Below, one piece after another: positions 1 to 8,525 of a stretch of 51,662 nucleotides of DNA. Every line of letters starts with the position of its first letter. Position 1 is the first letter of the stretch. The translations under genes were made by a program, and so were the position numbers. The stretch is from Clostridiaceae bacterium (GTDB lineage Bacteria > Bacillota > Clostridia > Lachnospirales > Lachnospiraceae), in assembly GCA_902362725.1 (NCBI GenBank), contig CABIXM010000002.1, positions 1-51,662 of the forward strand, written 5' to 3'. A model generated the notes under the pieces. The model was not told the origin of the DNA, ran no database searches, and worked only from the letters and a program-made list of their open reading frames with translations.

Positions 1-12
1 ATAAAATATCGC

Positions 13-29
13 CAGCCATAGCATGGCTG
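13..29 (-). terminator. possible weak terminator after the spore-protein gene
   Basis: A perfect 7-bp stem with a 3-nt loop (CAGCCAT/ATGGCTG) lies downstream of the spore-protein gene on its strand. It is followed by an AT-rich stretch (GCGATATTTTAT) instead of a clean T run, so termination here is only plausible. Confidence 0.4.
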
Positions 30-109
30 ACGATACAAAAATTTATTATTTTTTATTGTCCTCTTGACGGGGAGCATACCACGGCTTTGCCGGGGGCTGT
101 TTTTTTCTT

Positions 110-328
110 TTATCTGCCGCTCATCTGCTGTTCCTGCTTCATGATCATCTTTTTAACCATCTCGCCGCCGATGGATCCGGCCTGGGCGCTTGTCAGGTCG
201 CCGTTATAGCCCTCTTTTAAGGGGACACCCAGCTCGCTGGCTACTTCTTCTTTGAAGCGGCTCATGGCTGCTTTGGCTTCGGGGACCGCCATCTGGTTCT
301 GGTTGGAACCGGAATTCTGCTGTGTCAT
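110..328 (-). CDS. small acid-soluble spore protein, alpha/beta type
   Basis: A 72-residue protein starting MTQQNSG and containing the family hallmarks: an alanine-rich helix with VPEAKAAM..FK.E.A.ELGV, then the segment GDLTSAQAGSIGGEMVKKMI. Proteins of this family coat and protect DNA in dormant spores and are degraded at germination by the GPR protease. The start was placed at the ATG preceded by GGAGGTGATAATC; an upstream in-frame ATG would bury that ribosome binding site. It is a monocistronic gene, as usual for the family, whose members are normally expressed in the forespore under sigma G. Its presence is the best evidence in the window that the host sporulates. Confidence 0.95.
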   Translation of the reverse strand: MTQQNSGSNQNQMAVPEAKAAMSRFKEEVASELGVPLKEGYNGDLTSAQAGSIGGEMVKKMIMKQEQQMSGR

Positions 329-441
329 GATTATCACCTCCATGATGATAGTGTGACACGGCGGGACGGCGGATATTCTGGAAGTTTTTTCATAAGACGG
401 ACGGTTCCGGCAGACGGCTGTGCCGGAACCTGTTCTTCATC

Positions 442-993
442 TTACACTTCGTACACGATACTCTTCGCGATCTCGTCCGCCTTCTCCTGCCCGTAGAGCT
501 GGGCGATCAGGCTCAGGGCGAAGGGGATGGCGGTGCCGACGCCGCGGCTGGTGGTGATGGTGCCGTCGGTGACTACCGGGGTGGTCTCACAGATGGCTCC
601 GGTTAGGCCGTCCTCGCAGCCGGGGTAGCAGGTGGCATGCTTGCCGTCCAGGAGACCGGCATGGCCCAGAACTGTGGGCGCGGCGCAGATGGCAGCCAGT
701 TTTCTGCCCCTGGCGTTATGCTCTTTCAGAAGCTCCAACAGCGGATCGCAGGCTTTCAGATTCAGGGTGCCGGGCATGCCGCCGGGCAGAATCAGAAGAT
801 CTGCGTCTGCGAAATCCGTATCCACAAACAGGCGGTCTGCGGTAATGATGATGCCGTGGCTTCCGGCTACTTCCTTTTTATCGCCAATCGATACCAGGGT
901 CACTTCCGCTCCGACCCGGCGCAGCAGATCGGCAGGCGTCAGCGCCTCCACTTCCTCGAATCCTTCTGCCAGAAATATACTTACTTTCTTCAT
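442..993 (-). CDS. DJ-1/PfpI family protein
   Basis: A 183-residue protein of normal family length. Visible are the N-terminal EGFEEVEA segment carrying the conserved acidic residue (about 13-14), the glycine-rich LPGGMPGT turn (69-76), and the nucleophile-elbow motif AICAAP with the reactive Cys103. The closest type is the YajL/ThiJ branch of the DJ-1 superfamily, whose members are linked to oxidative-stress protection or to glyoxal/protein quality control; the exact reaction cannot be read from sequence. It stands alone between the spore-protein gene and the oppositely oriented CYTH gene. Confidence 0.9.
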   Translation of the reverse strand: MKKVSIFLAEGFEEVEALTPADLLRRVGAEVTLVSIGDKKEVAGSHGIIITADRLFVDTDFADADLLILPGGMPGTLNLKACDPLLELLKEHNARGRKLAAICAAPTVLGHAGLLDGKHATCYPGCEDGLTGAICETTPVVTDGTITTSRGVGTAIPFALSLIAQLYGQEKADEIAKSIVYEV

Positions 994-1169
994 TTTTCCG
1001 ACTCCTTCCGTTTTCTGTCACAGTCTTTTGTTTTCTTCGCCTATTATAGCAAATTCCCGTTGAATTTTCCATATCTATGTGCTACTGTCCTTTTATAATA
1101 TAAATAATAGGATCTTTCCTTTCACCTTTTTCATACGGGTTTGAAAGAAGGGCCTACGGAGGTTTTTTC

Positions 1170-1619
1170 ATGGAAATCGAACGCAAATTTTTAATTCCGA
1201 AGCTGCCGGTCAACCTGGATTCTTTTCCCTGCAGATTGCTGGAGCAGGCCTATCTGTGTACGGAGCCTGTGGTGCGGGTGCGGCGCAGCGATGATTCTTT
1301 TATTCTTACTTACAAATCCAAAGGGCTTATGAGCCGTGAGGAATATAATCTCCCTCTGACGGCGGAGAGCTATGAACATCTGAAGGCCAAAGCGGACGGT
1401 AATATTATCTCCAAGAAACGGTATCTGATTCCACTCCCCGAGGGCCTCACCATTGAGCTGGATGTATTTGCCGCTCCTTTCGAAGGCCTGTGGCTTGCTG
1501 AGGTGGAGTTTCCATCTGAGGAACAGGCCAACGCGTTTACGCCGCCGGAGTGGTTCGGGGAGGAGGTTACCTGGTCGTCGGAGTATCATAACAGCACACT
1601 CAGTCAGAAAAAGCTCTGA
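1170..1619 (+). CDS. CYTH domain protein (triphosphate tunnel family)
   Basis: A 149-residue protein opening with MEIERKFLI, the diagnostic ExExK motif of the CYTH/triphosphate tunnel metalloenzyme superfamily. Further alternating charged strands follow, including VRVRRSDD, ILTYKSKG, KKRYLIP and IELDVF, which fit the eight-stranded tunnel that binds triphosphates and metal. Bacterial single-domain members include inorganic triphosphatases; class IV adenylate cyclases share the fold, so the substrate is not settled. The start is supported by GGAGG upstream of ATG. It is transcribed away from the DJ-1-like gene and toward the XRE regulator. Confidence 0.88.
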   Translation: MEIERKFLIPKLPVNLDSFPCRLLEQAYLCTEPVVRVRRSDDSFILTYKSKGLMSREEYNLPLTAESYEHLKAKADGNIISKKRYLIPLPEGLTIELDVFAAPFEGLWLAEVEFPSEEQANAFTPPEWFGEEVTWSSEYHNSTLSQKKL

Positions 1620-1730
1620 TTTGACTCCTCTGAGGGCGTCAGGAAGCTGCGATGTTTGTCATCGTTTGATGGCTGTTTTTTCGGGCTTGTGCTGCATTTT
1701 GTGACATTGTGCATATGAAAATCCGTAAAC

Positions 1731-1739
1731 TGGTATAAT
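1731..1739 (+). promoter_or_regulatory. extended -10 promoter of the XRE regulator gene
   Basis: TGGTATAAT is an extended -10 element (TGnTATAAT) about 30 bp upstream of the XRE start codon. No good -35 is seen at the expected spacing, which is compatible with extended -10 promoters. Confidence 0.6.
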
Positions 1740-1769
1740 AATGCCATCTTTTCGGAAGGAGAACGCGCG

Positions 1770-2174
1770 ATGCCTGAATCTTATCTGGCTGATAATCTTC
1801 GCAGTCTGCGCGAAGCCAGGAAATATTCGCAGAAATATATCAGTGAACAGCTTCATATTGCAAGGCAGACCTACACCGTCTACGAGAGCGGAAACCGCGT
1901 CCCGGATATCAATCTGATCTGCAAGCTCGCTGATATCTATGATGTTTCACTGGATCAGCTGGTGCTGACGAACCTGTCAGCCCACTCGGATCTCATTGCC
2001 GACGGAGCGGATCCCCGGCACTATGCGGCTGTTCCCAATAAGAGCCTGATTCCCTTAAGCGGTGCCAACGCCAAGGCCATCACGGATTTTTTGAACTTCC
2101 CCGACTACAAACAGCTGGAGGTACGGGAATATATCCGTTTTCAGAAATATCTGTTGTCGAAGGAGCAGAAATGA
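1770..2174 (+). CDS. XRE-family transcriptional regulator
   Basis: A 134-residue protein with a Cro/C1-type helix-turn-helix in residues 5-65 (LRSLREARKYSQKYISEQLHI...YESGNRVPDINLICKLADIYDVSLDQLV), which is how the family binds operator DNA. The C-terminal half (about 75-134) has no recognised domain and may be a dimerisation or ligand region; it includes a predicted helix ending LEVREYIRFQKYL. The start follows AAGGAGAACGCGCG. It sits alone and converges on pyrC across a strong bidirectional terminator. Its target is unknown. Confidence 0.9.
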   Translation: MPESYLADNLRSLREARKYSQKYISEQLHIARQTYTVYESGNRVPDINLICKLADIYDVSLDQLVLTNLSAHSDLIADGADPRHYAAVPNKSLIPLSGANAKAITDFLNFPDYKQLEVREYIRFQKYLLSKEQK

Positions 2175-2236
2175 GTTTGCGATCGCATTTTGCGACTTCA
2201 CGATCTCCGCTTTCTGCTATCTCTATGCACTCAAAA

Positions 2237-2285
2237 AACGCCGCTTGCGTGGATGATGGAGATCATCTGCACAGGCAGCGTTTTT
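2237..2285. terminator. bidirectional terminator between the XRE gene and pyrC
   Basis: A long imperfect hairpin (AACGCCGC...GCAGCGTT with an inner GATGAT/ATCATC stem) is preceded by six A and followed by five T. It can therefore stop transcription from both convergent genes. Confidence 0.85.
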
Positions 2286-2303
2286 CTTTTCGCATCTGTT
2301 TTT

Positions 2304-3569
2304 CTACAGGTTATATACAACCTTTCCCTCGCAAATCGTGTAATGCACCCGTCCGGTCAGTGTCCATCCTTTAAAGGGAGAATTGACTGCCTTGGAACGG
2401 AAGCTTTCGACCTTCCATTCCTCGTCCGCGTCGAAGATGACCAGATCTGCGGGAGCGCCTTCGGTGATGCCTGCATAGGGCAGGTGATAGAGGGCGGCCG
2501 GATTCTGGCTCATTTTGCGCATCAGCTCCAGGAGCGTCAGGTGACCCGGTTTGACAAGTTCTGTGATGCCAAGGGCCAGGGAGGTCTCCAGGCCGATGAT
2601 GCCGCTGGGGGCTTCGGTCAGGGGCTTACTCTTCTCATCGATGCTGTGGGGCGCATGATCTGTGGCAATCATGTCGATGGTGCCGTCTTTCAGTCCTTCG
2701 ATGACGGCCTGCCGGTCTCTTTCCGTCCGGAGGGGCGGATTCATTTTCGCCAGGGTACCATAGGTCAGAACAGCCTCATCCGTCAGGGTGAAATGATGGG
2801 GAGCTGCCTCGGCGGTCACATGGGAACCTCGTTTCTTGGACGCCCGCACTGCTTCCACGGCTCCCGCCGTGCTGATGTGCTGGATGTTCACGCTTGCACC
2901 CGTCTCCTCGGCCAGACGGCAGTCCCGCTCCACCATGGTGATCTCGGCCTCCGCCGGGGAGCCGCCGATGCCCAGCTTCTCAGATACCGGGCCGCGGTTG
3001 ATGCCGTTGTTGGCGATAAGCTTCGGATCCTCTTCATGAAGGCTTACGGGAACCTGCAGCTCTTCCGCCTTACTGAGCGCCGCTTTCAGAACTTCTTCGT
3101 CCAGGATCGGAATCCCGTCGTCAGTAAAGCCTGCCGCTCCTGCCACACGGAGTCCGTCCATATCCACCAGCTCTTTTCCCTGCATGCCTTTGGTAACGCA
3201 GGCGCAGGAAAGTACATGAATGCCGGTCTCTTTTCCTTTGTCCAGCACGTAGGTCAGTGTCTCAGCGTTATCGATAACCGGTTTGGTATTGGCCATGCAG
3301 ACGACCGTAGTGAAACCGCCTGCCGCCGCTGCCTGCGCGCCGGTCAGAATGTCTTCTTTATAAGTAAGTCCCGGATCGCGGAAATGGACGTGCACATCCA
3401 CCAGTCCCGGCGCAATCACCAGTCCTGCCGCTTCCAGAATCTCTTCGCAGCTTTCCAGATTAAGCTTTTCTCCCACAGCTTTGATTGTCCCATTTTCCAG
3501 GATCAGATCTCCGGTAAATTCTCTGCCGCTTACCGGATCGATGATTCTGCCTCCGCGAATTCCTGTCAT
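2304..3569 (-). CDS. pyrC: dihydroorotase
   Basis: A 421-residue amidohydrolase that cyclises N-carbamoyl-aspartate to dihydroorotate in pyrimidine synthesis. Visible are the metal-binding HVHFRDPG motif (H60, H62), the catalytic-lysine region around residues 85-150, the histidine-containing HISTAG segment and IATDHAPHS, which holds the catalytic aspartate near residue 304. Length and motif order fit class I dihydroorotases (PyrC type of Gram-positives). The gene ends next to the bidirectional terminator. It starts one base after the stop of the upstream solute-binding lipoprotein gene, so the two may be co-transcribed although functionally unrelated. No other pyr gene is in the window. Confidence 0.95.
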   Translation of the reverse strand: MTGIRGGRIIDPVSGREFTGDLILENGTIKAVGEKLNLESCEEILEAAGLVIAPGLVDVHVHFRDPGLTYKEDILTGAQAAAAGGFTTVVCMANTKPVIDNAETLTYVLDKGKETGIHVLSCACVTKGMQGKELVDMDGLRVAGAAGFTDDGIPILDEEVLKAALSKAEELQVPVSLHEEDPKLIANNGINRGPVSEKLGIGGSPAEAEITMVERDCRLAEETGASVNIQHISTAGAVEAVRASKKRGSHVTAEAAPHHFTLTDEAVLTYGTLAKMNPPLRTERDRQAVIEGLKDGTIDMIATDHAPHSIDEKSKPLTEAPSGIIGLETSLALGITELVKPGHLTLLELMRKMSQNPAALYHLPYAGITEGAPADLVIFDADEEWKVESFRSKAVNSPFKGWTLTGRVHYTICEGKVVYNL

Positions 3570-3570
3570 A

Positions 3571-4977
3571 TTACTGCTCCTTTTTCTGTGTCAGAGTCTT
3601 GTTTGCGTACTCTACGAAGCTGTTCGCCGCTTCCTTGACGCTGTACTCTCCGTCCAGGATCTCGGTCTCCATCTGATACCAGTAGACACGCATTTCCTCA
3701 AAGCCGTTTACCTTCTGATAATAGGGGCCGCTGTACGGCATCAGTGCTTCATAGAGACTGGCCTCCTCATTTCCGCCATACACGTCTCCCATGGAGCTCC
3801 GCACCGGAAATGCGCCGCTTCGCACCACATTCTCCTGTGCCACGCTCTCGTCGTTGCAGAGGAAGTCAATGAGATAGCGGGAGGCCTGCTCCTTCTGCTC
3901 GTCCTCGGTCTTGAATATACAGAAGCCGTTCAGCATGTATTCCAGAGAGGGGGTTCCGTCCTCAGCGGGGTACGGCATCACGACTACGTCCACGCCGTTT
4001 TCCTGAAGTGCCTCCGCATTGCTGATGGCCTGGGGCAGGCTCCACAGCAGGCAGTAGGAATTGTTACCCGCCACGAAGGAGGACACTGCGTCCGCTCCTG
4101 AAGAGTCGGTTCCGTTCAGGAGCAGCCCGCCGTCCATCCAGCTCTTAATTTTTGACAGAGCCTTCTGACCGGCCTCACTGTTCACAGTGTAAGAAGTCAT
4201 ATCTTCGTTCATCAGGCTTCCGTCGTAAAGATTCGTGATAAAGGAACGAGTCGCGTAGTCTCCGGCGATTCCGGAGCAGTAGAGCATTCCCGCGTTGAAG
4301 CCCGCGTCATGAAGCTTCGTAATCACCTGTTCAAACGCTTCCGTGGTCCAGGTGCGGGCCCCTTCCTGATTCAGCAGTTCCATGGCTCCGCTTTCCTCCA
4401 GCATGGAGCGGTTGAAAGCCATAACGTAATTGGATCCGCTTAAGGGGTACATTACATAGGCGTCTCCGGACTGGCAGGCGCTTATAATTCCCGGGCTGAC
4501 CATATCCGCAATCACATCCTCGGTAAACAGGTCGCTCAAATCGGAGAGCAGTCCCTCCTTCGCGTAAGTGCTGATACGTCCCGGCTCATCCAGCAGCACA
4601 TTGGGCAGCTCGCCGCCCTCGGCCTTAATCTGCTCCTCCAGCTGCTTCGGGCCATCGGTGTAGTCCAGATATTTCACTTCTACTGTGATATTGGGGTATT
4701 TTTCGTTAAATTTCTGAATCAGGGACTGCTCGTAGCTGCCATCTCCCTGTTCCTCGTCCTCCACGAAAATCGGGTAAGTCCACCAGGAAATTCGGGCTTC
4801 CAGATCGGAGACAACCTCTGTGCTCTTCTCCGGCTCCGCCGTCTCCTCCGTGTCTTCTATCACATCTTCAATATCTATATCCGCGCCCTGGGAGCTGTTT
4901 TTGCTCTGGCATCCTGCCGCTGTGGCCAGCAGGATGCCTGTCGTCATGAGGGCTGTCATTTTTTTCCAGTTTATCAT
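3571..4977 (-). CDS. extracellular solute-binding lipoprotein (ABC family 1)
   Basis: A 468-residue secreted lipoprotein. The N-terminus MINWKKMTALMTTGILLATAAGC is a lipoprotein signal with Cys23 as the lipidated residue, followed by an acidic linker (25-60). The mature part matches the family 1 carbohydrate-type binding proteins: ISWWTYPIF, a FNEKYPNITVEVKYLD strand-helix, AFNRSMLEESG, and a tryptophan-rich C-terminal helix region. Such proteins capture sugars or oligosaccharides outside the cell for an ABC importer. No permease or ATPase gene is adjacent, so the gene is an orphan and may use permeases encoded elsewhere. The ligand is unknown. Confidence 0.88.
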   Translation of the reverse strand: MINWKKMTALMTTGILLATAAGCQSKNSSQGADIDIEDVIEDTEETAEPEKSTEVVSDLEARISWWTYPIFVEDEEQGDGSYEQSLIQKFNEKYPNITVEVKYLDYTDGPKQLEEQIKAEGGELPNVLLDEPGRISTYAKEGLLSDLSDLFTEDVIADMVSPGIISACQSGDAYVMYPLSGSNYVMAFNRSMLEESGAMELLNQEGARTWTTEAFEQVITKLHDAGFNAGMLYCSGIAGDYATRSFITNLYDGSLMNEDMTSYTVNSEAGQKALSKIKSWMDGGLLLNGTDSSGADAVSSFVAGNNSYCLLWSLPQAISNAEALQENGVDVVVMPYPAEDGTPSLEYMLNGFCIFKTEDEQKEQASRYLIDFLCNDESVAQENVVRSGAFPVRSSMGDVYGGNEEASLYEALMPYSGPYYQKVNGFEEMRVYWYQMETEILDGEYSVKEAANSFVEYANKTLTQKKEQ

Positions 4978-5106
4978 GCATTAAAACCTCCTAATCTTAT
5001 ACACTATATCACAGATACCATGTGGGAACAAGAGGAAATACCTGTGAATCCGGGGTAATCCGGGATCGAAAAACGGCACAGCATCGAAAAGCTGCGCCGT
5101 TCTCTA

Positions 5107-5187
5107 TGCGGATAACAGGACTTGAACCTGCACGGGGTTACCACCAGAACCTAAATCTGGCGCGTCTGCCAATTCCGCCATATCCGC
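5107..5187 (-). tRNA. tRNA-Leu (anticodon TAG)
   Basis: Read on the minus strand, the acceptor stem GCGGATA pairs with TATCCGC. The anticodon arm CCAGA-TTTAGGT-TCTGG gives TAG, and a short variable arm and GGTTCAAGTCC T-arm follow. It is the last gene of the seven-tRNA array; no CCA is encoded. Confidence 0.95.
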
Positions 5188-5265
5188 GAATGTCGTCCAC
5201 TTCCGTGGACTTGTTTAAACAAAAAGACCGAAAACCCTGTATTCACAAAATCTTCGATCCTCTCA

Positions 5266-5338
5266 TGAAGCATCCGGGATTCGAACCCGGGACAACTTGA
5301 TTAAAAGTCAAGTGCTCTACCGACTGAGCTAATGCTCC
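5266..5338 (-). tRNA. tRNA-Lys (anticodon TTT)
   Basis: Acceptor GGAGCAT pairs with ATGCTTC (one G-U). The anticodon arm is CTTGA-CTTTTAA-TCAAG and the T-arm CCGGGTTCGAATCCCGG. It is the sixth gene of the array. Confidence 0.96.
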
Positions 5339-5376
5339 TTATTCATAATAGCTGCGGAAGGTCGTCATCCGCCCAA

Positions 5377-5448
5377 CTGGGCTAACTGGATTCGAACCAG
5401 CGAATGCAGGAGTCAAAGTCCTGTGCCTTACCGCTTGGCGATAGCCCA
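5377..5448 (-). tRNA. tRNA-Gln (anticodon TTG)
   Basis: Acceptor TGGGCTA pairs with TAGCCCA. The anticodon arm is CAGGA-CTTTGAC-TCCTG and the T-arm CTGGTTCGAATCCAG. It is the fifth gene of the array. Confidence 0.96.
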
Positions 5449-5468
5449 AAATTTTGCTCTCGCAAAAG

Positions 5469-5543
5469 GGTGGATAAAGGGATTCGAACCCTTGGCCTCC
5501 AGAGCCACAATCTGGCGCGCTAACCAGCTGCGCTATACCCACC
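5469..5543 (-). tRNA. tRNA-His (anticodon GTG)
   Basis: Acceptor GTGGGTA pairs with TATCCAC. The histidine-specific extra G at position -1 lies opposite C73. The anticodon arm is CCAGA-TTGTGGC-TCTGG. Confidence 0.96.
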
Positions 5544-5589
5544 ATATTACTGCCAAGTAACGGCATATGCAAATCAGACGATCTGCAAA

Positions 5590-5663
<74 letters not shown>

Positions 5664-5685
5664 AAACCCTTCGAAGAAGTGTTAT

Positions 5686-5764
5686 CTGTGAGTCAAGTAC
5701 TCACAGTACACACTGAACACTAAGCTCATTTGCTCGCTGCGCTCCCAATTCGCTAAGTGTTCAG
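5686..5764. repeat. two nested hairpins in the tRNA-array spacer
   Basis: The spacer between tRNA-Gly and tRNA-Arg holds a perfect 8-bp stem (CTGTGAGT/ACTCACAG, 5686-5706). It also holds a 13-bp stem with one mismatch (CTGAACACTAAGC/GCTAAGTGTTCAG, 5713-5764) around a 26-nt loop. The AGTACTCACAGT segment of the first hairpin recurs at about 5800 just before tRNA-Gly. This resembles a dispersed intergenic palindromic element more than a gene; no ORF is supported. Confidence 0.6.
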
Positions 5765-5813
5765 GTGGACGTTCGTACTAGGCTCGAAAATACCTCGCCA
5801 AGTACTCACAGTC

Positions 5814-5884
5814 AGCGGGTGATGGGAATCGAACCCACGTATCCAGCTTGGAAGGCTGGTGTTCTACCATTGAACTACACCCGC
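5814..5884 (-). tRNA. tRNA-Gly (anticodon TCC)
   Basis: Acceptor GCGGGTG pairs with CACCCGC. The anticodon arm is CCAGC-CTTCCAA-GCTGG and the T-arm GTGGGTTCGATTCCCAT. Confidence 0.96.
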
Positions 5885-5894
5885 ATAGGTATCA

Positions 5895-5969
5895 TCGGGG
5901 TGACAGGATTCGAACCTGCGACCTCCTGGTCCCAAACCAGGCGCTCTAGCCAAGCTGAGCCACACCCCG
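5895..5969 (-). tRNA. tRNA-Pro (anticodon TGG)
   Basis: Acceptor CGGGGTG pairs with CACCCCG. The anticodon arm is CCTGG-TTTGGGA-CCAGG. It is the first gene of the array in transcription order. Confidence 0.96.
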
Positions 5970-6067
5970 AAGCTGTTCACCACCGCGTCACCCGTGACGC
6001 AAAATATATTCTACTGGATAAAAGTAAAATTGTCAACAACTTTTTTCAAATTATTTTCAAGATTTTT

Positions 6068-6547
6068 TCAGATATATTTTATGGTGTAGTGAGCGTCCCC
6101 TTTTTCGTCCAGCTCCATGACCATATAGCTGGGCTTCCTGCCCTCCTGACGGGGATAGGACATGCTGCCCGGATTCAGCACGGTCACTTCCTTATCCTGT
6201 TCCAGATAAGGGCGATGGGTATGGCCGAACATGGCGATGTCGAAGCTGCGGGCTTTCGCCTCTTCCTTCAGCATCTCGGTTCCCATGGAAATATAATAAT
6301 AATGTCCGTGAGTCAGGAGCACCCGGTATTTTCCAATCTCGAACTCCTTCTCCCGTGGAAGATCGCAGAAGAAATCATTGTTGCCCGCCACCATATGAAC
6401 CGGACAGCCGGCCATCTGCCGGATTTTCTCCTCGCCGCCCTCCACGTCGCCACAGTGGATCAGCATGTCGATGGGTTGCTCCCGGCGGATCGCTTCCTTC
6501 AGATTTCCTTCTTTTCCGTGTGTATCGCTGACAATCAGTACTTTCAT
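6068..6547 (-). CDS. yfcE: YfcE-family metallophosphoesterase
   Basis: A 159-residue calcineurin-like phosphodiesterase with all metal motifs in order: SDTHG (7-11), HCGDVEGG, AGNNDFF, LTHGHYY and FGHTHRP. Members of the YfcE/MJ0936 family hydrolyse phosphodiesters using two metal ions; the cellular substrate is not known. Its start codon overlaps the stop of the dITP pyrophosphatase gene by 4 bp, a translationally coupled arrangement that is common for this pair in Firmicutes. Confidence 0.93.
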   Translation of the reverse strand: MKVLIVSDTHGKEGNLKEAIRREQPIDMLIHCGDVEGGEEKIRQMAGCPVHMVAGNNDFFCDLPREKEFEIGKYRVLLTHGHYYYISMGTEMLKEEAKARSFDIAMFGHTHRPYLEQDKEVTVLNPGSMSYPRQEGRKPSYMVMELDEKGDAHYTIKYI

Positions 6548-7140
6548 GCGTTTACCTCTTTTAATACTTCTTTCATGGCTCTCAGTGCCTTGCCCCGGTG
6601 ACTGACCTCATTTTTCTGCTCCATGGTCAGCTCCGCGGTGGAGCAGTGGAATTCCGGCACAAAGAAAATCGGGTCGTAGCCGAAGCCGCCTTCGCCCCGG
6701 GATTCATAACCGATGATACCCTCGATGGTACCCTTTGTGGTGAACTCCCGTCCGTCCGGCAGCACCGCCGCAATCACGCACACGAAACGGGCCGTGCGCT
6801 TATCTTCGGGCACGCCTGCCAGCAGATCGAGAATCTTCTGATTTTTGATGGTATAGGGGGTGTCCTCCCCCATATAGCGGGCGGAATAGACGCCCGGCTC
6901 CCCGTTCAGATAATCAATCTCCAGGCCGGAATCATCCGCCAGCACCAGGGCATCCGTCTGGGCCGCCACAGCCCGGGCCTTAATCAGGGCGTTAGCCTCA
7001 AAGGTGGTGCCGTTTTCTTCTGCGTCGCTCACGATACCGGCCTCCCTCTGGGACAGGATCGTGAGACCGGGCCGTCCCAGAATCTCGCGGATCTCTTTCA
7101 TCTTTCCTTCATTTCCCGTAGCAAATATTAATTTTTCCAT
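6544..7140 (-). CDS. rdgB: XTP/dITP pyrophosphatase (RdgB/HAM1 family)
   Basis: About 198 residues from the chosen start MEKLIFATGNEGKMKEI, which bears the SHR-type N-terminal signature of the HAM1/RdgB family. Further signatures are LADDSGLEIDYLNGEPGVYSARY, FVCVIA and GEGGFGYDPIFFVPE..CSTAEL....K...SHRGKAL. The enzyme removes non-canonical purine triphosphates (dITP, XTP) by hydrolysing them to monophosphates and so prevents mutagenic incorporation. The start at 7140 is preceded by AAGAGGAGAATAT; an upstream in-frame start would overlap the protease gene and lacks a ribosome binding site. It is the third gene of the four-gene operon. Confidence 0.94.
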   Translation of the reverse strand: MEKLIFATGNEGKMKEIREILGRPGLTILSQREAGIVSDAEENGTTFEANALIKARAVAAQTDALVLADDSGLEIDYLNGEPGVYSARYMGEDTPYTIKNQKILDLLAGVPEDKRTARFVCVIAAVLPDGREFTTKGTIEGIIGYESRGEGGFGYDPIFFVPEFHCSTAELTMEQKNEVSHRGKALRAMKEVLKEVNA

Positions 7141-7157
7141 ATATTCTCCTCTTTTGC

Positions 7158-8525
7158 TCAGTCCCTGCCCGAAGCATATACCTTCAGGCACAGGTTACTC
7201 TGCTGCTCCGTCTCCACACGCTCCCAGTGATACCCGTCGGCGCTGATGTAGCCCTCGCCGTCGCTTAAGTCCACGGCCTCCTTCAGTTCATCGGAGGAAT
7301 ATTCCACAGCAATGGGGTACTGGCTGCCCGGCGTGGTAATCTGCACAATCACCGCGAACCGATCTCCCGCCTGTACAGCCACTGTTTCGTTCAAATCTAT
7401 GGTGTAATAACCTGCATATTGCAGATAACCTGACTGGAGAATCTGCGCCTCTCCCAGGGACTCTTCCCCGGTAAACTCGGGCTGAATGCTGATCCGGTAC
7501 TCAGTATCCGGTCCCGTAGCGTAGAAGCCCACGGCCTTCAAATCCTGATTTCCGGCGGCCTCGTATACATTGGCAAAGCTGGCCTTTTCTGTATTGTAGC
7601 CAATCTGTCCGCACCAGCCGCACAGATCCGACTGATAAAGGGTGTCGTAATTGTCCGGGCCGTCCACCCGGATGTAAGCCACATTGTCATTTCCGATATT
7701 CGTGTCATAATAGGACACGTAAAATATGCCGTCCTCCCCGAAGCTTTCTCCCCAGCTGTTCTGACAGATGAATGCGCCGTCTCCGGCCACCGCCCGGGTG
7801 AAATTCTCCGCCGGATAATCATCGTCCCAGCCTATGATGACCACATCGTGATTGGCCGCCTCTTCCCCGGTGTAGCCGTAGCTGCTGTACTCCCGGCTGT
7901 AGTAGGCCGAATCCTGGGTCGGATCGTCAAAATCCATATACAGGGAGCTCTCTACGCCGCCGTACAGGTACACGGTCTGCTTGATGGCCTCGTAGTCTTT
8001 CGCCGCAGGCATCCGCACCTCCTGCACATGGCAGACTGCCGTCAGATCATCGGGGGACCGGCCGTCTCCGTAGGGATCGTCCTGCTCCAGCACCGGTCCT
8101 GCCCAGGAAGTCAGATAAGCCACCGACATGATGTAGGAGCCGCCCTCCTCGGTACCCATTTTAAAATGATTGTGATAGTTCAGATGGTCTCTGGAGAAAT
8201 CCAGAAGCTCCTCCGGCATCAGGGCTGTCTCCAGCGCGGTCAGGCTGGCGAAGGCCCAGCAGGTGCCGTGCTGTCCCTGATCCCGGACCGGGACCTCACG
8301 TTTCTCCTCCCGGTAATCATAGCGCGCAGGCAGCTCCGCTTCTTCCTTTTCCTGATGAATCACCAGGCTCTCGGCAGTCTTTCCTGCCTTTTTTTCCAGC
8401 ATGGATTCCACCAGGGCCGCGCCGTCCGAAGGCGCTTCGGTGGGTTCTGTCTCCATGTCGAGCACAACCATGGCGCAGCATATCACAAATGCCAGCGCTA
8501 TCAGTCTTCTGATTGCTTTTTTCAT
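7158..8525 (-). CDS. secreted papain-like (C1 family) cysteine protease with lectin-like domain
   Basis: A 455-residue protein with a short basic, hydrophobic N-terminus (MKKAIRRLIALAFVICCAMVV) acting as a signal peptide or anchor. A papain-family domain follows at about 68-275. The oxyanion Gln83 and nucleophile Cys89 lie in RDQGQHGTCWAF, His226 in NHDVVIIGWDDD and Asn256 in CQNSWGESFG, so the triad looks intact. The C-terminal part (about 300-455) is beta-rich and matches in outline the lectin-like domain commonly found after C1 peptidases of gut Clostridia. Outer-surface proteolysis is inferred. Its start overlaps the methyltransferase stop by 4 bp (ATGA), and it shares the operon with two housekeeping enzymes. 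Confidence 0.88.
   Translation of the reverse strand: MKKAIRRLIALAFVICCAMVVLDMETEPTEAPSDGAALVESMLEKKAGKTAESLVIHQEKEEAELPARYDYREEKREVPVRDQGQHGTCWAFASLTALETALMPEELLDFSRDHLNYHNHFKMGTEEGGSYIMSVAYLTSWAGPVLEQDDPYGDGRSPDDLTAVCHVQEVRMPAAKDYEAIKQTVYLYGGVESSLYMDFDDPTQDSAYYSREYSSYGYTGEEAANHDVVIIGWDDDYPAENFTRAVAGDGAFICQNSWGESFGEDGIFYVSYYDTNIGNDNVAYIRVDGPDNYDTLYQSDLCGWCGQIGYNTEKASFANVYEAAGNQDLKAVGFYATGPDTEYRISIQPEFTGEESLGEAQILQSGYLQYAGYYTIDLNETVAVQAGDRFAVIVQITTPGSQYPIAVEYSSDELKEAVDLSDGEGYISADGYHWERVETEQQSNLCLKVYASGRD

Noticed and set aside
2221..2250. TCTATGCACTC near the XRE terminator resembles the reverse of the leader start box.
   Set aside because: No promoter, GAAATAA element or matching geometry; the similarity is limited to a few bases inside another sequence context.
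2190..3638. A 482-codon plus-strand reading frame antisense to pyrC.
   Set aside because: It is the mirror of a well-conserved dihydroorotase frame in GC-rich DNA and has no ribosome binding site or family resemblance.
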